Shown piece by piece: positions 1 through 7,236 of a stretch of DNA of 10,978 nucleotides. How positions within the stretch are numbered: the stretch's first letter is position 1; every line of letters starts with the position of its first letter. This stretch comes from an uncultured Gemmatimonadaceae bacterium (GTDB lineage: Bacteria > Gemmatimonadota > Gemmatimonadetes > Gemmatimonadales > Gemmatimonadaceae). Made by a program: the position numbers and the translations under genes. The DNA lies in the NCBI GenBank assembly GCA_955652635.1, contig CATPBN010000120.1:1-10978 (forward strand), given 5' to 3'. The notes under the pieces are model-generated. The model was given only the letters and a program-made list of their open reading frames with translations, was not told the DNA's origin and did not search any database.

Positions 1-576
1 GAAGTAGCAGCCGACCATCCAGTAGCTCACGAGCAGCGAAACGGGAGCAAGCCCGCCCGGACTCACGATGTACCAGCCCACCAGCATCCTGAGCGGATTG
101 TTCACCGATTCCGAGAGGACGTCGATGTACGGGACATCTTTGCTGCGGATCGGCGGGACGTTGTAGACGCATCCCATCGCCCACAGCGCGGCGAGCGCAG
201 CGCCGAGTCCGAACGAAAGGAACGCGCCGATAGCAATTCCGACTGCGGCGAGCACCAGCCACTCGACGTAGGCGAGTCGAACGTTGACTCTGCCCGACGG
301 TACCGCGCGCTGACTCTTCTCGGGATGATGCAGATCGTACGGGGCGTCGAGGATCTCGTTGAGGACGTAATTGCTCGATGCAACGAGGCATACGGCCAAG
401 AGTCCGAGAACTAGTCGGACAAGAAAGACTTCGACGACCGCGGGGTTGGCGCTGAGCGGAGCAAAGCCGAGGGCAACGACGACGCCGGGCAGCACGAATA
501 CGTTCTTGAACCAGTGATCAACGCGCGCGATCTCGACGAGACCGCGGATCGTCGATGGCGATTTGTCGGGCGTCAC
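1..576 (-). CDS. UbiA-family prenyltransferase, DPPR-synthase-like (C-terminus beyond the window)
   Basis: I translated this frame by hand from a GTG at 576-574, which overlaps the stop of the upstream glycosyltransferase by 4 nt (GTGA). 192 residues are visible before the window edge. The N-terminus has a WFKN motif before a hydrophobic segment, as in the phosphoribosyl-transferring UbiA branch (R..qWvKN). The first Asp-rich motif is N73-E-x-x-D77-x-x-x-D81, followed by HHPEKSQR and PSGRVN. The second is Y138-N-x-P-P-x-R-x-K146-D147 with D152. These metal/diphosphate-binding motifs and the long hydrophobic stretches between them fit an integral membrane UbiA protein. By family knowledge the closest functional model is the mycobacterial enzyme joining PRPP to decaprenyl phosphate; a different acceptor or donor cannot be excluded. 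It is translationally coupled to a GT-C glycosyltransferase and follows a PAP2 phosphatase, which supports a lipid-linked sugar role. Family is secure; substrate is inferred. Confidence 0.85.
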   Translation of the reverse strand, partial: MTPDKSPSTIRGLVEIARVDHWFKNVFVLPGVVVALGFAPLSANPAVVEVFLVRLVLGLLAVCLVASSNYVLNEILDAPYDLHHPEKSQRAVPSGRVNVRLAYVEWLVLAAVGIAIGAFLSFGLGAALAALWAMGCVYNVPPIRSKDVPYIDVLSESVNNPLRMLVGWYIVSPGGLAPVSLLVSYWMVGCYF

Positions 577-2216
577 GTCGGCGGATCGCGTCGGAGGAAG
601 ACAAAGCCATCTCGCGCACCAATGATTTCGAGTCCGGGCTGGCCGCGCCAATGGTCCACCCTATCGATCTTGCTGACGAAGTATGCCGGCCGGTCGATCG
701 GGCCGGAGAGAAGCCATCCCTCGTAACGATCGGGTGTGACTCCAGCTGCACGGGCCGAGCGTTCGGGTGGTATCCGAGCGTAGAACAGGTGCGCGTAGCT
801 CTTGAAGCCGAGTGGGGCGATGTAGCAGTCGCAGCCACGGAGAGATTCGTAGAACGCGATTGGAGTCGACTGCGTGTATAGCTCGATCCTGGGCGCAATC
901 CGGGCGAGCGCGAGCGGGACGACTATCACTGTCGAACCGAACAGAATCGTGGCGAATCGCTTCGCATCCTGCGGATTCCTGAGGAAGACATAGAGTGCGC
1001 AAATAATCGCCAGCAGATAGGCAACGCCGGGGACGAGATCGACTTGAGACCATCCGACCGGGACCGCGACTGCCGCGAGAATGAACGGGTCGTGCGAGAG
1101 GCGAGAGAGATCGAGCTGGCTATGCGAGATCATGATCCCGACGACGGGTAGCGCGAAAAACACAATGGCCCAAATGATCCCGATCCCGCCCGCTACAAAA
1201 CCCAGGTAGCGCGGCCACGCTCGCGTTGTGACGTCGGTGATCGCGAGCGCCGCGAGAAACGTGATCGGAAAATACGCGAGCGACGAGTAGTGGACGATCT
1301 TCGTCTGCACGAGAGAGAAGATCACGACAACGATGATCAGCAACATGATCATCCATCGTCGGAAGTCGCTCAGTCTCTGTGCGTCGTCGACGCGCCTGCG
1401 GAATGCGGCAACGGCGAACACCGAGGCCGGAAAGCATCCGAGCGCGAGCACAACGAAGTGGAAGTACCACGGGCCGGTGTGCCCCGCCACACCGGTGCGG
1501 AGAAGCTCGAGTTGGCGTGCGACGAAGGCACGTATGAAATTGCCCGTGCCCGCGCCGGCTCCCTGCGCTGCGACAGCGATGTACCACGGAGCGGCAACGA
1601 TGCCCGCGACTGCTAGCCAGATGAGCATGGGAAACAGCGGGAAGCGGGAAGCCCGGTCTCGCTTCACTACCCGGAACCCCAGCCACGTAAGACCCGGGAG
1701 CAGAAGTCCCACAGGACCCTTCGTCAATACGGCGAGTCCAATAGAGATCCCGGCGATAACAAGCAGAACCCATCGACGTTGTTGCTCGAACGCGAACAGC
1801 GCAACAATTCCCCCGAAGATCAGGAGATTGAACAGCGGGTCGATGATTCCGGAGCGGAAGTAGAGATTCGGCAGCAGCGATCCGCCGAACGCCAGCGCCC
1901 ACCACAGCCCAAAGCCGCGGTCGACGAGTCGCCGCCCAAGGAGATAGACGCCGACGAGCGTGATGATCCCAACGATCGCATTGGGAAGTCGCGCAGCGAA
2001 TTCTCCAACGCCGAACACCCGCATCGAGAGCGCCTGGACCCACATGAACAGCGGTGGCTTCTCGGCGAACGCCTGAAATCCGATCTGCACGTCCCGATAG
2101 TTCCCAGTCACGAGCATCTCGCGAGCACCTTCGGCGAAATTGATCTCGTCCCAGTCGAAGAGATGCAATCTCCCCAGCCGGGGAATGAAGCTGAAAGCTG
2201 CGACGGCGGCGATCAC
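573..2216 (-). CDS. ArnT/PMT-like GT-C glycosyltransferase, multi-pass membrane protein
   Basis: About 547 residues with many hydrophobic segments, typical of the GT-C/ArnT (PMT_2, GT39/GT83-like) superfamily, which moves sugars from polyprenyl-phosphate donors on the outer face of the inner membrane. From a GTG start at 2216 the first membrane segment is followed by the acidic D21-W-D23-E24 motif of the first external loop. Then come A-E52-K53-P54-P55 (the EKPP motif of ArnT-type enzymes) and R76-L-P. The C-terminal part, after the last membrane span, is soluble. The frame stays open upstream to 2411, but that part lies inside the PAP2 gene; GTG 2216 leaves a 28-nt gap after PAP2, has a weak GAGA 7 nt before it, and begins at the first membrane helix. 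The stop overlaps the UbiA start by 4 nt. Sugar and acceptor are unknown; the neighbours suggest a polyprenyl-phosphate sugar, perhaps a pentose. Confidence 0.85.
   Translation of the reverse strand: MIAAVAAFSFIPRLGRLHLFDWDEINFAEGAREMLVTGNYRDVQIGFQAFAEKPPLFMWVQALSMRVFGVGEFAARLPNAIVGIITLVGVYLLGRRLVDRGFGLWWALAFGGSLLPNLYFRSGIIDPLFNLLIFGGIVALFAFEQQRRWVLLVIAGISIGLAVLTKGPVGLLLPGLTWLGFRVVKRDRASRFPLFPMLIWLAVAGIVAAPWYIAVAAQGAGAGTGNFIRAFVARQLELLRTGVAGHTGPWYFHFVVLALGCFPASVFAVAAFRRRVDDAQRLSDFRRWMIMLLIIVVVIFSLVQTKIVHYSSLAYFPITFLAALAITDVTTRAWPRYLGFVAGGIGIIWAIVFFALPVVGIMISHSQLDLSRLSHDPFILAAVAVPVGWSQVDLVPGVAYLLAIICALYVFLRNPQDAKRFATILFGSTVIVVPLALARIAPRIELYTQSTPIAFYESLRGCDCYIAPLGFKSYAHLFYARIPPERSARAAGVTPDRYEGWLLSGPIDRPAYFVSKIDRVDHWRGQPGLEIIGARDGFVFLRRDPPT
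1638..1651 (+). repeat. two tandem copies of the heptamer CGGGAAG
   Basis: CGGGAAG occurs twice in tandem on the plus strand inside the glycosyltransferase gene, where the coding strand reads CTTCCCG twice and encodes part of a loop (R-F-P-L-F-P). The same 7-bp unit, in the other orientation relative to coding, makes the four-copy tract in hisC. With two copies this could be chance. Confidence 0.4.
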
Positions 2217-2244
2217 CGCGCTGTCTCGCAGCGCGGAAGATCGG

Positions 2245-3138
2245 CTAGTGGCCAGGAGAGTGGCTGCCGAGTTCCAGCGGTATCGACCACGACAAGCCCG
2301 CGCCGTGGCCCGCGATCGGAGTGATTGAGGTCGAGCGCAGCACGTCGACCAGCACCGTTGGAATGCCGTCGCGTGTGTCGGATTGCTGATCATTCCGATG
2401 CGTTCGAGCAATCACGGTGAGGCCGCTCCACGTTCCAATCGCTGCCGCAAGCGGAAGATCGCTCGCCCAATGGACGTTCTGGTACATGCGCGCCAGTCCG
2501 ACCAGTCCCGCGCCACCGTAGGCGATGGGACCGACGATGTGAGCCAGTCCTGGGTGCCACCGATCGACTTCGCCCGTGACCACCGCCGCCATCGCAAAGC
2601 TCGCGGCGGCATGACCCGACGGGAACGACACGAAGGGTCCGTTACGATCATGAAAGCCGCGAAAGAACTGAAAGTCGTCCGGATTGTTCACATTCACGTT
2701 CGGTAGCGCACGACCGAAGATCCCCTTGCCGAGCCCTGTAACGCTCGCCGCGAGGAGAACCGCCTCTGTAATGTGGAGCCCCGCGTCCGCCAGTCGCGGC
2801 ATTCGCGTCAAGTGGCCCGCGGCGAACAGAGTTGCGCCCATCAGAAACGGCCCTGGTCCGCCGACGAACGCGAGATCGCGCGCCGTGTGTTGCAGATCGT
2901 CGCTGCGCTGAAATTGCCCCTCCTGCAGCTTTCTCGCAGCCCGTCCGTCGAGAGGCACTATGGCCACTGTTGCCAGAACGGCGAGTGCGCCCACCACGGC
3001 GTCACCCTTCGTCAGCCATGGACGGGTGACGGCGCTGTCGTCCTGAGAGTTCTGCGCGGCAGCACATGGCGCGACGAATCCGGCGGCGATCGCCGAACTG
3101 GCTGCAACGAACACACGCAACTGCGAGCGGAAATTCAC
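2245..3138 (-). CDS. secreted/periplasmic PAP2-family phosphatase
   Basis: 297 residues from a GTG at 3138. That start gives a normal signal peptide: positive N-F-R-S-Q-L-R, a hydrophobic core and a likely AAA|Q cleavage after residue 28. A TTG at 3213 in the same frame has an AAGGG about 9 nt upstream and would add 25 residues, so the start is not certain. PAP2 motifs are K138-x4-R143-A-L145-P146, P173-S-G-H176 and R217-x5-H223-x3-D227, so the nucleophilic and acid-base histidines and the Asp are present. In the canonical K-x6-R-P motif the Arg would fall at 145, where this protein has Leu. The family removes phosphate from lipid phosphates or diphosphates on the outer side of the membrane. 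It follows hisIE by 95 nt and precedes the glycosyltransferase by 28 nt. Possible roles are undecaprenyl-diphosphate recycling or dephosphorylation of a polyprenyl-phosphoribose phosphate. Confidence 0.88.
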   Translation of the reverse strand: MNFRSQLRVFVAASSAIAAGFVAPCAAAQNSQDDSAVTRPWLTKGDAVVGALAVLATVAIVPLDGRAARKLQEGQFQRSDDLQHTARDLAFVGGPGPFLMGATLFAAGHLTRMPRLADAGLHITEAVLLAASVTGLGKGIFGRALPNVNVNNPDDFQFFRGFHDRNGPFVSFPSGHAAASFAMAAVVTGEVDRWHPGLAHIVGPIAYGGAGLVGLARMYQNVHWASDLPLAAAIGTWSGLTVIARTHRNDQQSDTRDGIPTVLVDVLRSTSITPIAGHGAGLSWSIPLELGSHSPGH

Positions 3139-3183
3139 TTCGGATGATGCATGTTTATGGGGTCTGATCGTGGAGGCCCGGAT

Positions 3184-3213
3184 AGAATAGCCGCGCGTTC
3201 GCCATCGCTGCAA
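3184..3213 (-). promoter_or_regulatory. weak candidate promoter before the PAP2 gene
   Basis: On the minus strand TTGCAG (3213-3208) is followed after 18 nt by TATTCT (3189-3184). The match to sigma-70 boxes is modest. It would start a transcript about 40 nt before GTG 3138. The gap between hisIE and the PAP2 gene shows no clear hairpin plus T-run, so read-through from the his operon is equally possible. Confidence 0.25.
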
Positions 3214-3233
3214 GGCAGAACACCCTTACACGA

Positions 3234-3854
3234 TCATAACAAACCTGTGCCGTTTGGCGAACGTTTGAGTAACACGAGGGCAACTGCATTTATAGACGTA
3301 TCCACAGCCTCCAGAGCAACGGCCATATGGTAGATAAGGTCTGCTGCCTCTTCGGCAGCACGACGTGCATCAGAGTCGGCGCAGGCCGTAACAAACTCGG
3401 CGGCCTCTTCCCCGATCTTCTTCAAACGGAGGTTGCGATCGGTGAGTAGCGCCTTGGTATAGCTTCCGTTATCCGTCTGCGTTTTTCGAGTGCGAATGAT
3501 ATCCGCGAGCGCTGCCCAGGCACCTGGCTGGGCAGAGTAGGGAAAACAGGAGACCTGCCCCGTGTGACAGGCGGGTCCTGCCGGAACGACGCGAGCGAGC
3601 ACAGTGTCGCCGTCACAATCGAGGGACAGCGAAACCACTTTCTGCACGTTCCCGCTCGTTTCACCCTTCCGCCACAGTCCCCGGCGGCGCGATCGATAAT
3701 GCATCTCGCCCGTCTCGATCGTGCGCGCGAGGGCTTCCCTGTCCGCGTGCGCAACCATCAGTACCCTTCCGGTGGCGGCATCCTGCGCGACGACCACTAC
3801 CGTTCCGGTGACGTCGTCGAAAGCGACTTCGTCGAGATTCAGAGTTGCAGTCAT
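3234..3854 (-). CDS. hisIE: bifunctional phosphoribosyl-AMP cyclohydrolase / phosphoribosyl-ATP pyrophosphatase (HisIE)
   Basis: A 206-residue fusion catalysing steps 2 and 3 of histidine synthesis in the cytoplasm: HisE hydrolyses phosphoribosyl-ATP to phosphoribosyl-AMP and HisI opens the adenine ring. The HisI domain is residues 1 to about 112, with W61-R-K-G-E-T-S-G68, the Mg/Zn motif D79-C80-D81-x-D83, and C96-H-T-G-Q-V-S-C103 (zinc cysteines 80, 96 and 103). The HisE domain is about 115-206, with G130-S-Y-T, K145-K-I-G-E149-E150-x-x-E153 and E169-A-A-D172, the acidic residues of this all-alpha MazG-like fold. Length is normal for the fusion. The ATG overlaps the hisN stop by 4 nt. It is the last his gene of the operon, and no obvious terminator follows. 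Confidence 0.97.
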   Translation of the reverse strand: MTATLNLDEVAFDDVTGTVVVVAQDAATGRVLMVAHADREALARTIETGEMHYRSRRRGLWRKGETSGNVQKVVSLSLDCDGDTVLARVVPAGPACHTGQVSCFPYSAQPGAWAALADIIRTRKTQTDNGSYTKALLTDRNLRLKKIGEEAAEFVTACADSDARRAAEEAADLIYHMAVALEAVDTSINAVALVLLKRSPNGTGLL

Positions 3855-4645
3855 GTCGAGTCACCCGCTGCCGGCGGGACGAGAATGTCTCGAACAGCGC
3901 CAGCCAGCAAAGAATTCGTCGCGATCGCGTCGCCGCCGAAAGCTGTCGTGCGGCCTTTCCAGTCCGTAAACGCGCCACCCGCTTCGGTGATGATCGGCAA
4001 CAGCGCCGCTACATCCCATGCCGAGATCACGTCATCAACCATCACGTCGGCGCGACCCGTGGCGACAAGCAGATACCCGTAACAATCTCCCCACGTCCGC
4101 ATCGTCTGTGCACCATTCTGAAGCTGGAGCCAACGGTCGCGACGAGTTGGATCGCGATTGAACCGCGCGTCGGTGGTGACGAGCCGCGCAGCCTTGAGAT
4201 CCGATACTCCCGACACCATAGCGCGCGAGCCGTTCCACCAGGCGCCTTTGCCGGGCGCGGCAACGATGGCCTCGTCGAGTGCCGGAAAGTACGCCGCCCC
4301 CGCGATCACACGCTCTCCCTCCACCACCGCCACCAGCGTCCCCCAGAGCGGCACCGTCTGAAGAAACGTGAACGTGCCGTCGATTGGATCGAGAATCCAT
4401 CGTCGTTTCGCAGATTCACGCGTGGGGGGCAGCTCCTCGCCAATGATTCCGTCGGACGGAAAGTTTTTCCCGATCCATTCCCGCGCCGATTGCTCGGCGT
4501 CGTAATCCGCGGCGCTGACGGGCGAGCCATCCTTCTTCAGTCGAACATCGGGACTCTTCCCGTAGTACCGCCGCGCCACGTTGCCCGCGATCGTAGCCAC
4601 TTCGGCCACGGCATTCATATAGTTGTCGGTTCCGTTCCCGGTCAT
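3851..4645 (-). CDS. hisN: histidinol-phosphate phosphatase, inositol-monophosphatase type (HisN)
   Basis: 264 residues of the IMPase superfamily. Metal-binding motifs are G69-E70-E71, D86-P-I-D89-G-T91 and W210-D211, with K38-x-G-S-P and D47 near the N-terminus. The W185-G-D-C-Y-G-Y stretch with A-T-G-R-A-D-V-M-V-D after it is characteristic of histidinol-phosphatase members rather than inositol phosphatases. The predicted reaction is histidinol phosphate to histidinol, the step that bifunctional HisB or a PHP-type HisK performs elsewhere. Its place inside the operon, with 4-nt overlaps on both sides (hisF upstream, hisIE downstream), and the fact that HisB here lacks a phosphatase domain make this assignment strong. 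Confidence 0.93.
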   Translation of the reverse strand: MTGNGTDNYMNAVAEVATIAGNVARRYYGKSPDVRLKKDGSPVSAADYDAEQSAREWIGKNFPSDGIIGEELPPTRESAKRRWILDPIDGTFTFLQTVPLWGTLVAVVEGERVIAGAAYFPALDEAIVAAPGKGAWWNGSRAMVSGVSDLKAARLVTTDARFNRDPTRRDRWLQLQNGAQTMRTWGDCYGYLLVATGRADVMVDDVISAWDVAALLPIITEAGGAFTDWKGRTTAFGGDAIATNSLLAGAVRDILVPPAAGDST

Positions 4646-5406
4646 GCGGCCATCCTCACCGAGATGCCGTCGGCGCGGAGGGCTTTCTTGATACTCTGGA
4701 TGTCCGTGATGCCGGAGTGGAGCAACCCGGCCAGCAGCGCCGCATCCGCTCCCCCGCGCGTGAACGCGTCGCGGATGTCGGCTGCCGAGCCAGCGCCCCC
4801 CGATGCGATAACCGGGACGGTGGCAACGCTCGCCACTCTGGACAAAAGCTCGAGATCGTAGCCGCTGCGTGCGCCGTCGCGATCGATGCTAGTGAGCAGA
4901 ATCTCACCGGCACCGAGCTCCGTGCACTTCGTAGCCCACCCAATCGCATCCAATCCAGTCGGCTCCCGTCCACCGTTTACGTACACCTCCCAGCTCTCAC
5001 CATTTCTCTGGGCATCGATGCTGGCAACCACGCACTGCGATCCGAACCGCTTCGCTGCATCAGTAAAGAGTGCCGGGCGACGAACGCCCGCTGAGTTGAT
5101 CGCGATCTTGTCTGCTCCCGCCCGCAGCGCCGCCGCTATGTCCTCCACCGATCGCATCCCGCCGCCGACAGTGAGCGGAATGAACAACCGCTCGGCCGTC
5201 CGTCGCACGAGATCGAGCAAGGTGGAGCGCCCCTCGTTGGTCGCCGAGATGTCCAGATACACGATCTCGTCGGCGCCCTGCGCTTCGTAACGCTCGGCGA
5301 GCAAGACCGGATCGCCCTCGTCACGGAGATTCACGAACCCGACGCCTTTGACGACGCGGCCGTCCTTCACGTCGAGGCACGCGATCACTCTGTTCATCAG
5401 CGTCAT
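4642..5406 (-). CDS. hisF: imidazole glycerol phosphate synthase, cyclase subunit (HisF)
   Basis: 254-residue beta/alpha barrel that takes ammonia from HisH and converts PRFAR to imidazole glycerol phosphate and AICAR. The catalytic aspartates are D12 (A-C-L-D-V-K-D-G) and D131 (S-I-D-A). Phosphate-binding loops are G81-G-G and the A-S-G-G-A-G loop near residue 200. Length is normal. The ATG overlaps the hisB stop by 4 nt; an ATG three codons later would also give a normal HisF start. The last codons overlap hisN by 4 nt. It pairs with hisH, which is three genes upstream rather than adjacent. Confidence 0.98.
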   Translation of the reverse strand: MTLMNRVIACLDVKDGRVVKGVGFVNLRDEGDPVLLAERYEAQGADEIVYLDISATNEGRSTLLDLVRRTAERLFIPLTVGGGMRSVEDIAAALRAGADKIAINSAGVRRPALFTDAAKRFGSQCVVASIDAQRNGESWEVYVNGGREPTGLDAIGWATKCTELGAGEILLTSIDRDGARSGYDLELLSRVASVATVPVIASGGAGSAADIRDAFTRGGADAALLAGLLHSGITDIQSIKKALRADGISVRMAA

Positions 5407-5939
5407 TCCACCCTCACCGAGACTCGGCCTTTGGTGCTCATCGTCGCGCCGGTGTCGACCAGCGCATCGCGGAGGGCAAAGCCGAGGGCCTTGAACGCGG
5501 CCTCGATGACGTGGTGGCGGTCAGTTCCCCGCACAACTACAAGATGAATCGTGGCCTTCGCCTCGTTGCTGAACGAGCGCATCCAGTGATCGTAGAGCCG
5601 GTTCGGTAGTGGTCCTTCGTAGTAGGGCCGGCCCCCGATGTCGACGGTTGCCTGGACGAGAGCGTCGTCCATCGGCACCGTGCGCGACCCATATCGCGCC
5701 GCGCCGGCGGGAACACTGTCCTTGAACGCGCGGCCGAGGGTCAGCGCGACATCTTCAATGACGTGATGACGGAGATCGCCCCGGGCAGAGACGTCAATGT
5801 CGAGTCCAGAGTACCGGGCCAATGCCGTGAGCATATGGTCGAGGAACGGGACTCCCGTCTCGCTAGTGCCCGAGCCCTCTCCCGCGCGAAGCTCGACGCG
5901 TACAGACGTTTCGGCGGTCTCTCTTACGGTCACGGTCAT
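5403..5939 (-). CDS. hisB: imidazoleglycerol-phosphate dehydratase, compact monofunctional form (HisB)
   Basis: 178 residues, shorter than the roughly 195-200 usual for monofunctional enzymes, and without the N-terminal HAD phosphatase of enterobacterial HisB. It dehydrates imidazole glycerol phosphate to imidazole acetol phosphate using a dinuclear Mn site. The metal ligands all appear to be present: H35 (P-F-L-D-H-M-L), H58-H59-x-x-E62, H118 (Y-D-H-W-M-R-S), H142-H143-x-x-E146 and S168-T-K-G. Two loops are shortened: before H58 the usual D-x-x-D-D-H-H is reduced to D-L-R-H-H, and the segment between R104-P-Y and H118 is several residues shorter than usual. It overlaps hisA and hisF by 4 nt each. 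Confidence 0.96.
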   Translation of the reverse strand: MTVTVRETAETSVRVELRAGEGSGTSETGVPFLDHMLTALARYSGLDIDVSARGDLRHHVIEDVALTLGRAFKDSVPAGAARYGSRTVPMDDALVQATVDIGGRPYYEGPLPNRLYDHWMRSFSNEAKATIHLVVVRGTDRHHVIEAAFKALGFALRDALVDTGATMSTKGRVSVRVE

Positions 5940-6649
5940 TCAGCAAATTCCTCGATGATGGCGCTCGTCTCGAGCGCGCCCGTGTACAAAGCCATTCCAA
6001 CGATTGCGGCAGAGACCCCCGCGGCGGCGAGATCGCGGAGATCGGCGAGCGTCCCAACTCCGCCCGAGGCTTGCAGCGGCAGCCGCGACAGCGATGCAAG
6101 CTCACGCATGAGAGTGACGTCAGAACCCTTCATCCGCCCCTCGAGGTCGATCGCGGTCACCAGAATCGCGGCAAGGGGGAGCTGGTTCAGCTCGTTCAAA
6201 AAAGTCGTGACGTCCTGCGAGCTGGTTTCCAACCAGCCATGTGTCGCGACCTTGCGCCCTCTGGTATCCGCGGCGACGATGAGCCTGTTCGGATAAATGG
6301 CCGCCGCTTTCTCGAGCCACTCGCGATCCTCGATTGCTTTGGTGCCGATCACCACTTCGGATGCGCCGGCGGCAAACAACTCCTCGATGGACTCGAGGTC
6401 CCGCACGCCACCACCGCACTGCAGGCGCACTCCGTTCGCCGCAAGAAGCCGCTTCACCGTTTCCCTATTCGTTCCTCGACGCGTAGCGGCATCGAGATCC
6501 ACCACGTGCAATCGTTTGAATCCCATGTCTGCCCATGCGGCCGCGACGCCGATGGGGTCGGTGATGCGAACGCGCTCATTCGTGTACGATCCGCCGACCA
6601 GCTGCACGCAGGCGCCGTCGCGCAAGTCGATCGCAGGAATCACTTGCAT
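5936..6649 (-). CDS. hisA: ProFAR isomerase (HisA)
   Basis: 237-residue beta/alpha barrel that isomerises ProFAR to PRFAR. D8 in P-A-I-D-L-R-D-G and D128 in A-A-D-T-R-G are the general acid/base pair; W139 lies in the H-G-W-L-E-T loop. Phosphate-binding elements are C78-G-G-G and S195-G-G-V-G-T. Length is normal for HisA. The H-G-W and Asp pattern favours HisA over its paralogue HisF, which is separately encoded downstream. The ATG overlaps the hisH end by 10 nt, and the stop overlaps hisB by 4 nt. The sequence shows no sign of the dual HisA/TrpF (PriA) activity known in actinobacteria, but that cannot be excluded by eye. Confidence 0.96.
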   Translation of the reverse strand: MQVIPAIDLRDGACVQLVGGSYTNERVRITDPIGVAAAWADMGFKRLHVVDLDAATRRGTNRETVKRLLAANGVRLQCGGGVRDLESIEELFAAGASEVVIGTKAIEDREWLEKAAAIYPNRLIVAADTRGRKVATHGWLETSSQDVTTFLNELNQLPLAAILVTAIDLEGRMKGSDVTLMRELASLSRLPLQASGGVGTLADLRDLAAAGVSAAIVGMALYTGALETSAIIEEFAE

Positions 6650-7236
6650 TGGAGGATCTCGTCGATGACGCCGTTCACGAAGCTCCGCCCGGCAACGGAG
6701 CTCTTCTCCGGGTGAAATTGGACGCCCACCGTGTTTGCCGTCCGCACGACCGATGCAAACCGCCTATTCTGGTGCGTCGTCCACGCGAGGACCGATGACA
6801 CGTCGTCCGGCTCGCAGACATAGGCATTCGCGAAGTAGGCGGCGGGAAGCTTCGCGCTTCCCACCCATTCGATCTCGTTCCACCCCATGTGGGGAACCTT
6901 CGGAGTAAGCAGGCGCATCACTCGGCCGGGAATGAGTCCGATCCCGACGTTCGATCCCGGTGCCTCCTCGCTCGAGTCGAAGAGCATCTGCATCCCAAGG
7001 CACACACCCAGACACGGTCTCCCGTCGGCGAGCGCGGAGCGGACGTATCCTTGTGCGCCACGCATCGCCGCGACCGCGGCGCCGAACGCTCCGACGCCCG
7101 GAAGAATCAGAATGTCGCCTTTTAGAGATAAGCGAATGTCGGTGTCGACAGACACGCTTCGATCCGCGCCTTCGATCGCCTTCACCAACGAGTGCAGGTT
7201 GCCCGCGCCGTAGTCGAAGATTCCGATGTGAGTCAT
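6640..7236 (-). CDS. hisH: imidazole glycerol phosphate synthase, glutamine amidotransferase subunit (HisH)
   Basis: 198-residue class I glutamine amidotransferase, partner of HisF. The catalytic triad is C79 (G-V-C-L-G-M-Q) with H175 and E177 (Q-F-H-P-E-K-S). The oxyanion-region loop L45-P-G-V-G-A-F is intact, and the N-terminus I-F-D-Y-G-A-G-N-L is typical. The ATG at 7236 overlaps the hisC stop (ATGA). The frame extends 15 codons further upstream inside hisC, but the conserved N-terminus begins at this ATG. Its last ten bases are shared with the hisA start. Confidence 0.97.
   Translation of the reverse strand: MTHIGIFDYGAGNLHSLVKAIEGADRSVSVDTDIRLSLKGDILILPGVGAFGAAVAAMRGAQGYVRSALADGRPCLGVCLGMQMLFDSSEEAPGSNVGIGLIPGRVMRLLTPKVPHMGWNEIEWVGSAKLPAAYFANAYVCEPDDVSSVLAWTTHQNRRFASVVRTANTVGVQFHPEKSSVAGRSFVNGVIDEILQCK

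Noticed and set aside
2217..2411. Upstream extension of the glycosyltransferase frame to a start at 2411
   Set aside because: It would overlap the PAP2 gene by about 165 nt, and the added residues look like an off-frame translation; the first membrane helix starts near GTG 2216.
3845..4861. 338-codon plus-strand open frame
   Set aside because: It is antisense to hisN and hisF, whose protein motifs are unambiguous; its translation is Arg/Pro-rich and shows no family features. A high-GC shadow.
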